Assembly: GCF_000745015.1 (NCBI RefSeq)
Contig: NZ_JQNA01000002.1
Location: 4,216,001-4,280,000 of the forward strand
Direction of reading: 5' to 3'
Origin: Burkholderia sp. 9120
Lineage (GTDB): Bacteria > Pseudomonadota > Gammaproteobacteria > Burkholderiales > Burkholderiaceae
Length of the DNA stretch: 64,000 bases
The first letter of the stretch is position 1. The number at the start of each line of letters is the position of its first letter. Below the pieces are notes generated by a model, which ran no database searches, was not told where the DNA came from, and was given only the letters and a program-made list of their open reading frames with translations. Position numbers and translations under genes: made by a program. This document shows positions 37,757-45,074 of this stretch, piece after piece.

Positions 37757-38512
37757 ATGAAACTGAAAAACAGAGTCGCCATCATCACCGGCGCGCAACG
37801 CGGCATCGGCTATGCGATCGCGAGACGTTACCTCGACGAAGGCGCACACGTCGTGCTCGCGGATGTGAACGATGCTCGTGACCAGTTGCCGGGTTTGAAC
37901 GGCGCGCAAGGCACTGCCAGCTTTGTGAGGACGGACGTGAGCATCGATGCGCAGGTCCGTGCGCTGGTCAGCAAGACGCTCGAGTTGCATGGCCGTGTCG
38001 ATATCCTCGTCAATAACGCGGGCATCGAATTTGCCAAGACCGTTGTGACAACAACGGAAGACGAGTGGGACCAACTGATGGCGGTCAATCTCAAGGGTGT
38101 CTTTCTCTGCTCGCGCGCTGTGATTCCCGTCATGCAGCAGCAAGGCAGCGGCGTGATCATCAACGTGGCGTCCGAACTGGGGCTCGTCGGCGAGGCGGGC
38201 GTCGCGGCCTACTGTGCGTCGAAGGGCGGGGTCGTCATGCTAAGCAAGGCGATGGCTATCGACCATGGGCCGCAGGGTATCCGGGTAAATTGCCTGTGCC
38301 CGGGGCCGGTCACGACGCAATTGCTCGAAGACGTTTTTGCCAGCAGCGACGATCCCGACGGTATGCGTCGAACCTTCGAAAATCAGACGGTACTGAAGCG
38401 CCTTGGGCGACCGGAAGACATCGCGGCCGCCGCCGCGTTTCTCGCTTCCGACGACGCCGCTTTTATGGCGGGAAGCGATCTGGTGGTCGATGGGGGATGG
38501 ACTGCGCGGTAG
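37757..38512 (+). CDS. Short-chain dehydrogenase/reductase
   Basis: 251 residues from the ATG at 37757. Classical SDR: TGAQRGIG dinucleotide motif at ~12-19, NNAG in the fourth strand, catalytic YCASK (Tyr/Lys) and VRVNCLCPG, ending in DLVVDGGWTAR. NAD(H) versus NADP(H) use and substrate cannot be assigned; ADVNDARD after strand two has an Asp that favours NAD. It stands alone between the efflux operon and an accD remnant. Confidence 0.88.
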   Translation: MKLKNRVAIITGAQRGIGYAIARRYLDEGAHVVLADVNDARDQLPGLNGAQGTASFVRTDVSIDAQVRALVSKTLELHGRVDILVNNAGIEFAKTVVTTTEDEWDQLMAVNLKGVFLCSRAVIPVMQQQGSGVIINVASELGLVGEAGVAAYCASKGGVVMLSKAMAIDHGPQGIRVNCLCPGPVTTQLLEDVFASSDDPDGMRRTFENQTVLKRLGRPEDIAAAAAFLASDDAAFMAGSDLVVDGGWTAR

Positions 38513-38665
38513 GACTTTGAGGTCGGCTCGGGGCGCACCCGGGGAGCTCCAGCGCGCTAGCGTGATAGATTGAGTCTGTGTTTCAGCAGGGTGATATTGC
38601 GTCACCGATTTTCTTCACCTGCCTGGATGACGATCGATAGATCACAGGAGCGTGTATGAACTGGG

Positions 38666-38961
38666 GAGGCGGGACTTCCTTTCATCTCCGTGCTCACCAA
38701 TCCGACGACCGGCGGTGTATCGGCAAGCTTTGCCTTTCTCGGTGACGTGGTAATCGCCGAACCGAAAGCGCAGATCGCATTTGCGGGTCCGCGAGTCATC
38801 AAGCAGACCGTTGGCGAGACCTTGCCCGACGGCTATCAGCGATCTGAATTTCTGGTGGAGCGGGGGCGATCGATATGATCGTGGACCGTCGCAAGATGCG
38901 CGAGGAGATCGCGCCCTTGGTGGCACTGCTTACGCGTCTACCGACGGACTCGATGGTCTAA
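38666..38961 (+). pseudogene. accD: C-terminal fragment of acetyl-CoA carboxylase beta subunit (accD), frameshifted
   Basis: The frame beginning near 38666 reads [20 protein letters not shown], then [20 protein letters not shown] and [20 protein letters not shown], which is unmistakably the C-terminal catalytic half of AccD. At about 38865-38870 one base is missing from a G run (ERG-A-IDMIV expected); after the shift the other frame continues [20 protein letters not shown] to a TAA at 38959. The N-terminal half with the zinc finger is absent and no start codon fits. It is a decayed duplicate, not a working carboxylase subunit. Confidence 0.85.
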
Positions 38962-38984
38962 CTGATACCTCTGCTGCAATCGAT

Positions 38985-39992
38985 CTACCGAACAAGGAAC
39001 CCGTATGTGAGCGGGTCTCGCTCATCAACAATCCAGTTTGCGAAGCCGCACACGAAAGCGTTGCCTTCGACTTCGGGAATGACAGCCTTGAAATCACCAA
39101 CAGTCGTCTCGCTCAGCACGCGGCCTTTGAACACAGTACCGATGATGGATTCATTGACAAGCGTCTCATCCTTTCCCAACCGGCCACGCAGATAGAGCTG
39201 GGCAACACGGCCACCCGTACCGGACCCGGTGGGCGAGCGATCCACTTCACGGTCCGCGAAAACGCAGCAATTCGCCTGGGTCGAACCGGCATGTCGGGGT
39301 GCGTTGGCGATGATGGTCCCGTAGATATGATTGATCTCCGGGATATGTGGATGCTCGACAGGGAACGCGGCGTTGGCGGCCGCCTTCACCTCGGCACCGA
39401 AGCGGATCAGTTCTTCCACCGACGACTCGCGAACTTCGAGTCCGTGCGGTTGGCCATCGGTGTAGAAGTAGAACGCGCCACCGAACGCAATATCGCCCGT
39501 CACCTTCCCAAACGACGGCGTGTCAACCGTGACGTCTTTTTTCCAGATGAACGACGGCACGTTGACGAAGCGTACGTTGCCCGCATGCTCGCCATCCCAC
39601 TGCACGAACGCTTCGATGAACCCGCACGGCGCGTCGATTCCCACCCGTGTTTCGGGTATCTGACGCTGTACCCAGCCCAACTCGACCGCCGCGGTTGAAA
39701 GCGCAATGACACCGTGGCCGCAGTGGTCGCTGTAGCCTTCGTTGTGAAGGAAGATGATCCCGAAGTCGGCATTCGGGCTAACCGGTTCCGTCAGATACCC
39801 GCCGTACATGTCGGCATGGCCGCGCGGTTCGAACATCAGCGCGCGGCGAATGTCGTCGGCGTTCTCTTTCAACCATGCGCGCCGCTTGACGATCGTGTCG
39901 CCAGGCAGCCGCGGCAGACCGCTGGTGACGATGCGAAAGGCTTCGCCGCCGGTGTGGACTTCGACAGTCGAGAGGGTGCGGGAAATTTTCAT
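38985..39992 (-). CDS. Proline racemase superfamily: probable trans-3-hydroxy-L-proline dehydratase
   Basis: 335 residues. The first active-site cysteine is conserved (SDHCGHG, Cys91). The second position, normally Cys in proline racemases and 4-hydroxyproline epimerases (SPCG), is threonine here (DRSPTGSGTGG, Thr255). Cys/Thr is the signature of trans-3-L-hydroxyproline dehydratases, which form pyrroline-2-carboxylate. It is followed on the same strand by a LivK-type binding protein gene 33 bases upstream in map order, suggesting an uptake-and-degradation pair for an imino acid. Activity assignment rests on the two residues. Confidence 0.82.
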   Translation of the reverse strand: MKISRTLSTVEVHTGGEAFRIVTSGLPRLPGDTIVKRRAWLKENADDIRRALMFEPRGHADMYGGYLTEPVSPNADFGIIFLHNEGYSDHCGHGVIALSTAAVELGWVQRQIPETRVGIDAPCGFIEAFVQWDGEHAGNVRFVNVPSFIWKKDVTVDTPSFGKVTGDIAFGGAFYFYTDGQPHGLEVRESSVEELIRFGAEVKAAANAAFPVEHPHIPEINHIYGTIIANAPRHAGSTQANCCVFADREVDRSPTGSGTGGRVAQLYLRGRLGKDETLVNESIIGTVFKGRVLSETTVGDFKAVIPEVEGNAFVCGFANWIVDERDPLTYGFLVR

Positions 39993-40025
39993 GTGTGCTT
40001 CGTGAGGTCAGTGGGGCGATTGCGC

Positions 40026-41147
40026 TTACTGGCCGTACGGAACCGGCAGACCGTTCTTGATCACATACACGGTGGTCGGTGCGCCCTTGAGGTCGCCGTA
40101 TTCGTCGAACGAGTAGGTGCCGGCAACGCCCTTGTAGTTTTCCCTGGCCAGTTGAGCGATGAGTTTCGCCTTGTCGGTCGTCGTGCCCGCCTTCACCATG
40201 GCATCAGCCAGCAACTTCACGCCGTCGTAGTAACTGACAGCGTAGACCTGCGTATCGGTGTTGTAGGCGGCCTTGTATTTCTGCAGGAACTCGCGGCCGG
40301 CCGCCGTCTTGTCGAGCGCAATGCCGCCCTGCGCGCAATACACGATTGAAGCTGCATCGCCCGCCACCTTGCCCATGTCCGCCGAGCAGATACCATCGCC
40401 GCCAAGCAGCTTCGCCCGGAGGCCGCGCTGGCGCATCTGCTTCGCCATCGGCGCGCCCTGTGCCGCGTAACCGCCGAAGAAAATCACGTCGGGATTCCTG
40501 GCCTTGATGGTGGTGAGAATGCCGAGAAAATCGGTCGCCGCGGAGTTGGTGAACTCCTGATCGACAATCTGGATGCCGTTTGCCTTGGCCACCTTGATGA
40601 ACTGTTCGGCGACGCCCTGACCATACGCCGTGCGGTCATCGATTACCGCCGCAGTTTTGGCTTTCAGCGTCTTCGCCGCGAACTGCCCCATTGTTCCGCC
40701 GAGTTGTTCATCGCTAGCACCGATACGGAAAATGTTCTTGAAGCCTTGTTTCGTCAGGGCAGGGTTGGACGCGACCGGCAGCATCGGCACACCACCGGCA
40801 TTGAAGACGCGTGACGCAGGAATAGCGACGCCCGAGTTGTACGGTCCGACAACCGCGACGACTCCGCTGTCGACCAGCTTCTGGGCGACCTGCACGCCGA
40901 TTTTTGGATCAGCCTGGTCGTCTTCCGAATCGAGTTTGAACGTGACTTTCTGACCGGCAACCGTGACGCCCGTTTTGTTCAGCTCTTCGATCGCGAGACG
41001 TGCGCCGTTCTCGTTGTCCTTGCCGTTCGGTGACTGCGGTCCGGTAAGCGGAGCCGAGTGACCGATGGTGACGACGACCTGCGCGTTGGCGGACAGCGTA
41101 AATCCAGCGGCCACGGCAGCAACCGCGATTGTTGCGAGACGGCGCAT
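40026..41147 (-). CDS. Branched-chain-amino-acid-type ABC transporter substrate-binding protein (LivK family)
   Basis: 373 residues, signal peptide ending SANA-QVVV. Type I periplasmic-binding fold: IGHSAPLTGPQSPNGKDNENGARLAIEELN, VVGPYNSGVAIPASRVFN and VIDDRTAYGQGVAEQF are the LivJ/LivK blocks. Transcribed toward, and 33 bases before, the hydroxyproline dehydratase-type gene, so the ligand may be a hydroxyproline or related imino acid rather than leucine. No permease genes nearby. Confidence 0.88.
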   Translation of the reverse strand: MRRLATIAVAAVAAGFTLSANAQVVVTIGHSAPLTGPQSPNGKDNENGARLAIEELNKTGVTVAGQKVTFKLDSEDDQADPKIGVQVAQKLVDSGVVAVVGPYNSGVAIPASRVFNAGGVPMLPVASNPALTKQGFKNIFRIGASDEQLGGTMGQFAAKTLKAKTAAVIDDRTAYGQGVAEQFIKVAKANGIQIVDQEFTNSAATDFLGILTTIKARNPDVIFFGGYAAQGAPMAKQMRQRGLRAKLLGGDGICSADMGKVAGDAASIVYCAQGGIALDKTAAGREFLQKYKAAYNTDTQVYAVSYYDGVKLLADAMVKAGTTTDKAKLIAQLARENYKGVAGTYSFDEYGDLKGAPTTVYVIKNGLPVPYGQ

Positions 41148-41350
41148 ACGAACTCCAGGTGAGCTAAGGGGAGGTCAGACCATTCCAGTCGGGTCGGCTG
41201 ACGATGTGACTTCGAGAATGTAGGGGGGCTGCGGGCATCGGGATAGTCGGGTTAACGGTCGGCCGGCCCCTGACGTGCGACGCGGCAAGGGTCGCCTCGG
41301 CGTCGAAATTCTGTTTTATTACGGCAGCCATTCGGCTCGCCTGGCTCAAG

Positions 41351-41821
41351 TCATTCTGCAATGCGTTTGAAACTGGCGTAGTAATCGTCGGTGTAATAGC
41401 AGTCGCCGATCTGCCTGCGCGATCCACCGCACACGATGCGTCGCTGCCCGCGGTCCGCCGAGCCAGGCGTGCGAACTGTGTATGCGTGGTAATAGCCGCG
41501 CGGATGCAGCGGCAGTAATACCGCGCTGTTACGAAACAGGACCCCATCCTCGCCAAAAGGGTAGGGACCGCCCGCTTTGATCAAACGCAATGTTTCGGCG
41601 GCTTCCCCCGGCAATTGCGCCTTGGTGACCGTGACTGGCGTGCTCCGCGCCTGGGCGCCCGACGCGGCGGCTGTGTCGCTCGCGGATTGCCCAGGCTGAA
41701 CCGGCGCCTGACTCGCGGATGCACCCGCATCCGGAGTAGCGTTTCGCGATCCGTCCTTGCCGCATCCGCCGAGGATCGCGCTCAAGGCGAGGATGTAGGA
41801 GAAAGCCCACGCTCGCATCAC
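41351..41821 (-). CDS. RNase Sa/barnase-like lipoprotein lacking catalytic residues
   Basis: 156 residues with a lipobox (AILGGC, Cys20), an Ala/Ser-rich linker and a microbial guanyl-ribonuclease fold at ~70-155 (LRLIKAGGPYPFGEDGVLF, RGYYHAYTVRTPGSADRGQRR, YYTDDYYASFKRI). Compared with RNase Sa, the guanine-binding Glu41 is Ala100, the general base Glu54 is Ala113 and the general acid His85 is Tyr147, while Asn39, Arg65 and Arg69 equivalents remain. The fold is kept but catalysis should be lost. No barstar-type inhibitor gene is adjacent. Start may be Met1 or Met2. Confidence 0.8.
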   Translation of the reverse strand: MMRAWAFSYILALSAILGGCGKDGSRNATPDAGASASQAPVQPGQSASDTAAASGAQARSTPVTVTKAQLPGEAAETLRLIKAGGPYPFGEDGVLFRNSAVLLPLHPRGYYHAYTVRTPGSADRGQRRIVCGGSRRQIGDCYYTDDYYASFKRIAE

Positions 41822-41964
41822 GAAACGGTTGTCTCCGGGTTGACTAGCATTCGACGACCATCATCCATTTGAGGGTACAGCCAACAGCGGAGCGAATCAA
41901 CGTTCAGCCCGAAACTGGGATTTTTTTACTCGATAATTGCTGATTTCTTCGGTGGTCTGTCAAG

Positions 41965-42723
41965 TCACTTTGCACCGTTCGCGGCGAACATCTCCTTCGC
42001 CTCGGGTGAAGCCAGGAACGCGATGAAGCCTTCGGCTGCATCACGTTGTGAGGTGTTCGTCATAAGAACGGCGGTGTACGCGAGCGTGCTCTGGAGATCA
42101 CCCGGGAGCGGGCCGAGGAGCTTTATGCCGGGTGTAGTCGCGATGAGCGGTATCGTACCTGCGACCATGTCGTTGCCGTTGCCCTTTAACACGGGTTCAA
42201 AAATCCCATTGGGAGTCGTGCGCACAATTTTCGACTTGAGTGTTTCTGCAATTCCCAGCTGCTCAAGGGTGTTCGCAAAGGCTTGTCCTGATTTAACACT
42301 GTTAAAGACGAGGAGGTCCGCACCGAGCAACGTGTTCCTGAGTTTCTCAACAGTTGAAATGTCGTACGCTGGACTGTCCTTGCGGTTACCGAGGCCGACG
42401 CCAACATGCGCGATTATCGGTCTGTCCCCGGCACTCACCTTGCCCGATTTCGTAAGATTGTCAGCGAAGTCCGGCTGAACGATAACAACGTCGGCCGCTT
42501 CGCCGTCTTCAATCCTTTTCTTCACAGCCGGCGATGGATCGAACACCAGCCTGACCTGGTTATGTGTCTGCTGGCGATAAAGATCGACGACCTTGGTCAA
42601 GGCGGGTTCGAGGGGGCTGTCGCTCATGACCTTAATGTCTGCTGCTTGAATTGATGCAGCGAACGTACAGAATGAGCCAGCCAGAAAGGTGCTCAAGCTG
42701 ATGCGTTTAAGTTTTGCGTTCAT
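41965..42723 (-). CDS. Molybdate-type (ModA-like) extracellular solute-binding protein
   Basis: 252 residues from the ATG at 42723 with a signal peptide (TFAASIQA-AD). Type II binding fold of the ModA superfamily: IKVMSDSPLEPALTKVVDLY, FDPSPAVKKRIEDGEAADVVI and LLVFNSVKSGQAFANTLEQLGI. Many burkholderial ModA-like proteins of this group are not molybdate binders, so the ligand is left open. Base composition is lower in GC than neighbours, a hint of transfer. A 33-codon ORF with a stronger ribosome site overlaps its start. Confidence 0.78.
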   Translation of the reverse strand: MNAKLKRISLSTFLAGSFCTFAASIQAADIKVMSDSPLEPALTKVVDLYRQQTHNQVRLVFDPSPAVKKRIEDGEAADVVIVQPDFADNLTKSGKVSAGDRPIIAHVGVGLGNRKDSPAYDISTVEKLRNTLLGADLLVFNSVKSGQAFANTLEQLGIAETLKSKIVRTTPNGIFEPVLKGNGNDMVAGTIPLIATTPGIKLLGPLPGDLQSTLAYTAVLMTNTSQRDAAEGFIAFLASPEAKEMFAANGAK

Positions 42724-42821
42724 GGAACCTGCCTCGCCGCCGGCCGACATATCAGACGAATCTCCGATTGAACCGGCAAGACCGCCAAGCCAACAACGAA
42801 GTAGGTCATGGACTGGGTCAT
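42720..42821 (-). CDS. Short 33-codon ORF coupled to the ModA-like gene
   Basis: ATG at 42821 preceded by a strong AAGGAG ribosome site. It encodes MTQSMTYFVVGLAVLPVQSE followed by 13 more residues and stops at TGA 42722-42720, overlapping the ATG of the next gene (ATGA). Either a leader peptide that couples translation or the left-over N-terminus of a lost gene. I do not recognise a family. Confidence 0.4.
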   Translation of the reverse strand: MTQSMTYFVVGLAVLPVQSEIRLICRPAARQVP

Positions 42822-43020
42822 GGCAGTCTCCTTACAAGGTCGCAAGCATGCTTTTATTGTAGGTCAGCGCTCACCGAAGTGGCGTGCGAGGAGCACACGC
42901 ATCACTGACCCTGTAGCGGCTTGCCGGTGCTGAGGCGACGTTCAAATGACCGCGAGACTGCGCCGGCGACTGGCCGGAGTCAGCCGACAGGGGCCCACGG
43001 CGAAGCACTACGCACCCGCG

Positions 43021-43395
43021 TCAGACGATCCCGGCGAAGCGTTGCTCCAGATACGCGATGATCGCCTTGGAATCGTAAAGCCAGCGCGACTGGTCTTCTT
43101 CCTGAATATGCAGGCACGGCACCTTGATCTTGCCGCCGCCTGTCAGCAAATTCTCCCGTTGCGCGGAATCGTTTTTCACGTCGTGCAGAGTCATCGGTAC
43201 GTTCAGACGATGCAGGGCACGTCGCGTCTTGACGCAGAAAGGGCACGCATGAAACTGATACAGCGACAGTCGCGCCGCTTCCTTTTTCACTGCGGCCTGA
43301 CCTTGTACCGAACGGCGTTGCGGCCGCGGGCGGCTAAGGGCGTCGCCGAGCACGATTAGCTGGCCGAGACCGACACGCAGGGCTTTCATCAACAT
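43021..43395 (-). CDS. Glutaredoxin-family thiol-disulfide protein
   Basis: 124 residues. The first ~35 residues form a basic N-terminal extension; from residue ~42 the thioredoxin fold begins, LYQFHACPFCVKTRRALHRL with redox motif CPFC, then KIKVPCLHI with the cis-proline and an extra Cys. The C-terminus (WLYDSKAIIAYLEQRF) looks like glutathione-binding GST_N/Grx proteins. Cytoplasmic or membrane-near reductant. It is the last clearly chromosomal gene before the prophage. Confidence 0.85.
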   Translation of the reverse strand: MLMKALRVGLGQLIVLGDALSRPRPQRRSVQGQAAVKKEAARLSLYQFHACPFCVKTRRALHRLNVPMTLHDVKNDSAQRENLLTGGGKIKVPCLHIQEEDQSRWLYDSKAIIAYLEQRFAGIV

Positions 43396-43498
43396 AAGGG
43401 TATCTCTAGCGGGGAATAGAAGCTGGCAAGTCTACTCGTTCCAACATCCGGTCACTTTGTAGTGGTCAAGCTTCTTTGGATACCCACGATGGGGCTTT

Positions 43499-43624
43499 TC
43501 AATAAATAGAAGTTTCGTATCGCACTGGCGGCGACCGATTTGCCGCCGAATGTATGCGCCTGTTGTGAAAGTCAGCGATGTAGCCCGTGATGTCGCGCCG
43601 GGCGCGTTCGTGGCTGGTGTACTC
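43499..43624 (-). pseudogene. C-terminal remnant of an IS3-family transposase (OrfB)
   Basis: Reading leftward from 43624 the frame gives EYTSHERARRDITGYIADFH, then NRRIHSAANRSPPVRYE and a stop after 4 more residues. The ARRDI-x-YI-x-FHNxRRxHSA pattern is the end of the rve integrase domain of IS3-family transposases. No start, no upstream frame and no second IS end are present; only the last ~41 codons remain. It lies exactly at the chromosome-prophage border. Confidence 0.75.
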
Positions 43625-43675
43625 CTACATGTGGGTTGACATAATATAAAGCATCTAGCTAACTTAAAGCTGGCG

Positions 43676-44005
43676 TTACACCTGCGGGATCCAAGCCCCA
43701 CAAGCGTTAGCGGGTAGCGCCAGCCACCGAAAACCCGTGGAAAATTTTTCCCAAGCGCCCATCCAGATCGACTGGACATCGGGCGATTTCGCGCGTTCGT
43801 AAGCTGCCGCCGCGATAACTTCCATCGGTTCGATACCGCAAGTCACAGCGATTTTCAGGGCAGTGGTTTCGTCGAAGTGGCTGCGGCCTGCGCGGTAGCC
43901 ACTGATCGTCGAAGCGCGAATGTTCAGCGCTTTCGCCAGCGCGTAGTCAGATTCGACCTTGAGACAACGCTTGGCGTCGTCCAGATAGTCAACTGTTCCT
44001 TTCAT
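43676..44005 (-). CDS. Phage Cro/CI-like regulator (DUF3693-type helix-turn-helix protein)
   Basis: 109 residues. YLDDAKRCLKVESDYALAKALNIRASTISGYRAGRSHFDE contains the helix-turn-helix, followed by ALKIAVTCGIEPMEVIAAAAYERAKS, typical of DUF3693 phage regulators. A good ribosome site (AAGGGG) precedes the ATG. It is divergent from the prophage early operon, the position of the P2 immunity repressor C or of a Cro-like protein. The C-terminus (WKFSTGFRWLALPA-type, hydrophobic) is of unclear use. Confidence 0.82.
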   Translation of the reverse strand: MKGTVDYLDDAKRCLKVESDYALAKALNIRASTISGYRAGRSHFDETTALKIAVTCGIEPMEVIAAAAYERAKSPDVQSIWMGAWEKFSTGFRWLALPANACGAWIPQV

Positions 44006-44015
44006 CTTGTAACCC

Positions 44016-44132
44016 CTTGAAATTCAAGATTAACCCTGACGCGTAGCGTAGTTCGATGTTCGAGAATATGCAACGATCGAGGGTTACGAATGATTCGAGG
44101 CCTTGACATAGTTTTAGGTCTCGAACTATTCT
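44016..44132. promoter_or_regulatory. Divergent prophage control region: operator-like repeats and early promoter
   Basis: A palindrome CTTGAA-A-TTCAAG (44016-44028) sits in the leader of the regulator gene. A rightward promoter candidate is TTGACA 44103-44108 with TATTCT 44127-44132 (18-base spacer). An 8-base word TAGTTCGA occurs at 44049-44056 and inverted (TCGAACTA) at 44121-44128 over the -10, as expected for repressor sites. Function is inferred from layout. Confidence 0.5.
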
Positions 44133-44248
44133 CCGGCTGTCGCCTTGGCAACCGGTCCCAAACCCCGCCGGTGCTGGAGTTGATCCCTCCAGCCGCCGGG
44201 CGACACTTACGCGGAAAACCGTTCAAGGGGTTGAACAGGGGAGGTCAG

Positions 44249-44470
44249 ATGCGACACATCTCGTTGCAATTCACACATTCAAGTTGCAAATCACTCGGCG
44301 CATGCGGGCGAGCGTCGGCGGAGTTCAGCGGCGAAGCGGACGCGATTCGCAGAGAGCTGAACGCACACAACGAAGTGCAACGAGCTCGCTACCGGAAGCA
44401 TGCCGCAAGTCGGTTGATGACACTCGCACCTCAAGGACGCTCGCACCTAAACGCCCTAGGTGTTGCATGA
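44249..44470 (+). CDS. Small prophage early protein, unknown function
   Basis: 73 residues from the ATG at 44249, which has a strong GGGGAGG ribosome site. Begins MRHISLQFTHSSCKSLGACG and is rich in Arg, Ala and His; no known motif. First gene of the rightward early operon, overlapping the next gene by four bases (ATGA). Confidence 0.65.
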   Translation: MRHISLQFTHSSCKSLGACGRASAEFSGEADAIRRELNAHNEVQRARYRKHAASRLMTLAPQGRSHLNALGVA

Positions 44471-44688
44471 CGCACGTCGATATTCAACAAGCTATGCCAC
44501 GTGTGGTCGCGCCGGGTGTCATGGAGTGCGGCCCTTACTTTGAACGACATGCACGCGGCGGGTATTTCATCGTCGGCCGGCGTCAAATCCACTGGTACGA
44601 AGAAGTCGTGCCACAGGGTGATTCCTATCTGCTAACGCGCGATGAGGCGCTTGGCGCTGCACTTAACGAAAAGCAAGGGCGCGAGTGA
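44467..44688 (+). CDS. Small prophage early protein, unknown function
   Basis: 73 residues (MTHVDIQQAMPRVVAPGVME...). Mixed alpha/beta composition with the aromatic stretch GGYFIVGRRQIHWYEEVV. ATGA overlap with the gene before and GTGA overlap with the gene after show tight coupling. No family recognised. Confidence 0.65.
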   Translation: MTHVDIQQAMPRVVAPGVMECGPYFERHARGGYFIVGRRQIHWYEEVVPQGDSYLLTRDEALGAALNEKQGRE

Positions 44689-44903
44689 ATTCCGATATCG
44701 CGACTATTGAGCAGCGGGCAGGCCGCACGGAGCTGATTGAAGACCTAGCCGCGTTCGGGGTTGGCGCTGGGGTCATGGTTCCCCCGTTCGTTCTCTACGC
44801 CCCGCAGCGCACGCTAAGCAGCGATCAAGCGGCGGCCCATGCGCTGAATGCGCTGCGGCCACTTCTGAGCAAGCTGGCGCGGCGCCGCCGTGTCATTCGC
44901 TAG
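44685..44903 (+). CDS. Small prophage early protein with a hydrophobic segment
   Basis: 72 residues from a GTG overlapping the previous stop. Acidic start (MNSDIATIEQRAGRTELIED), a hydrophobic stretch LAAFGVGAGVMVPPFVLY, and a basic C-terminus ending LARRRRVIR. Possibly membrane-associated. Unknown function. Confidence 0.6.
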   Translation: MNSDIATIEQRAGRTELIEDLAAFGVGAGVMVPPFVLYAPQRTLSSDQAAAHALNALRPLLSKLARRRRVIR

Positions 44904-44911
44904 GAAATTTC

Positions 44912-45055
44912 ATGAACAAAAAGAAGCCGCAAAAGCCGATGCCGCTTTGGGCGATCTGGCTGGTTTCGCTCCTTGCCTTACTCGCATGGAGTGCTGTCAA
45001 CGGGGAGCCGCAAGCCGTCGAGCCAGTCGCGGCGCGGTCGATTATCTGTAGGTGA
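44912..45055 (+). CDS. 47-residue single-pass membrane protein of the prophage early operon
   Basis: ATG at 44912 preceded by TAGGAAATTT. Basic N-terminus MNKKKPQKPM, then one membrane helix LWAIWLVSLLALLAWSAV and a short periplasmic tail. Fits between the preceding ORF (8 bases) and the replication gene (19 bases), keeping the operon's tight spacing. Unknown function. Confidence 0.6.
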   Translation: MNKKKPQKPMPLWAIWLVSLLALLAWSAVNGEPQAVEPVAARSIICR

Positions 45056-45074
45056 TCGGGTAGGGGGTAGGCGG

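Noticed and set aside
43432..43779. 115-codon minus-strand frame at the prophage edge
   Set aside because: It reads across the transposase remnant in the wrong frame; the real remnant is in another frame.
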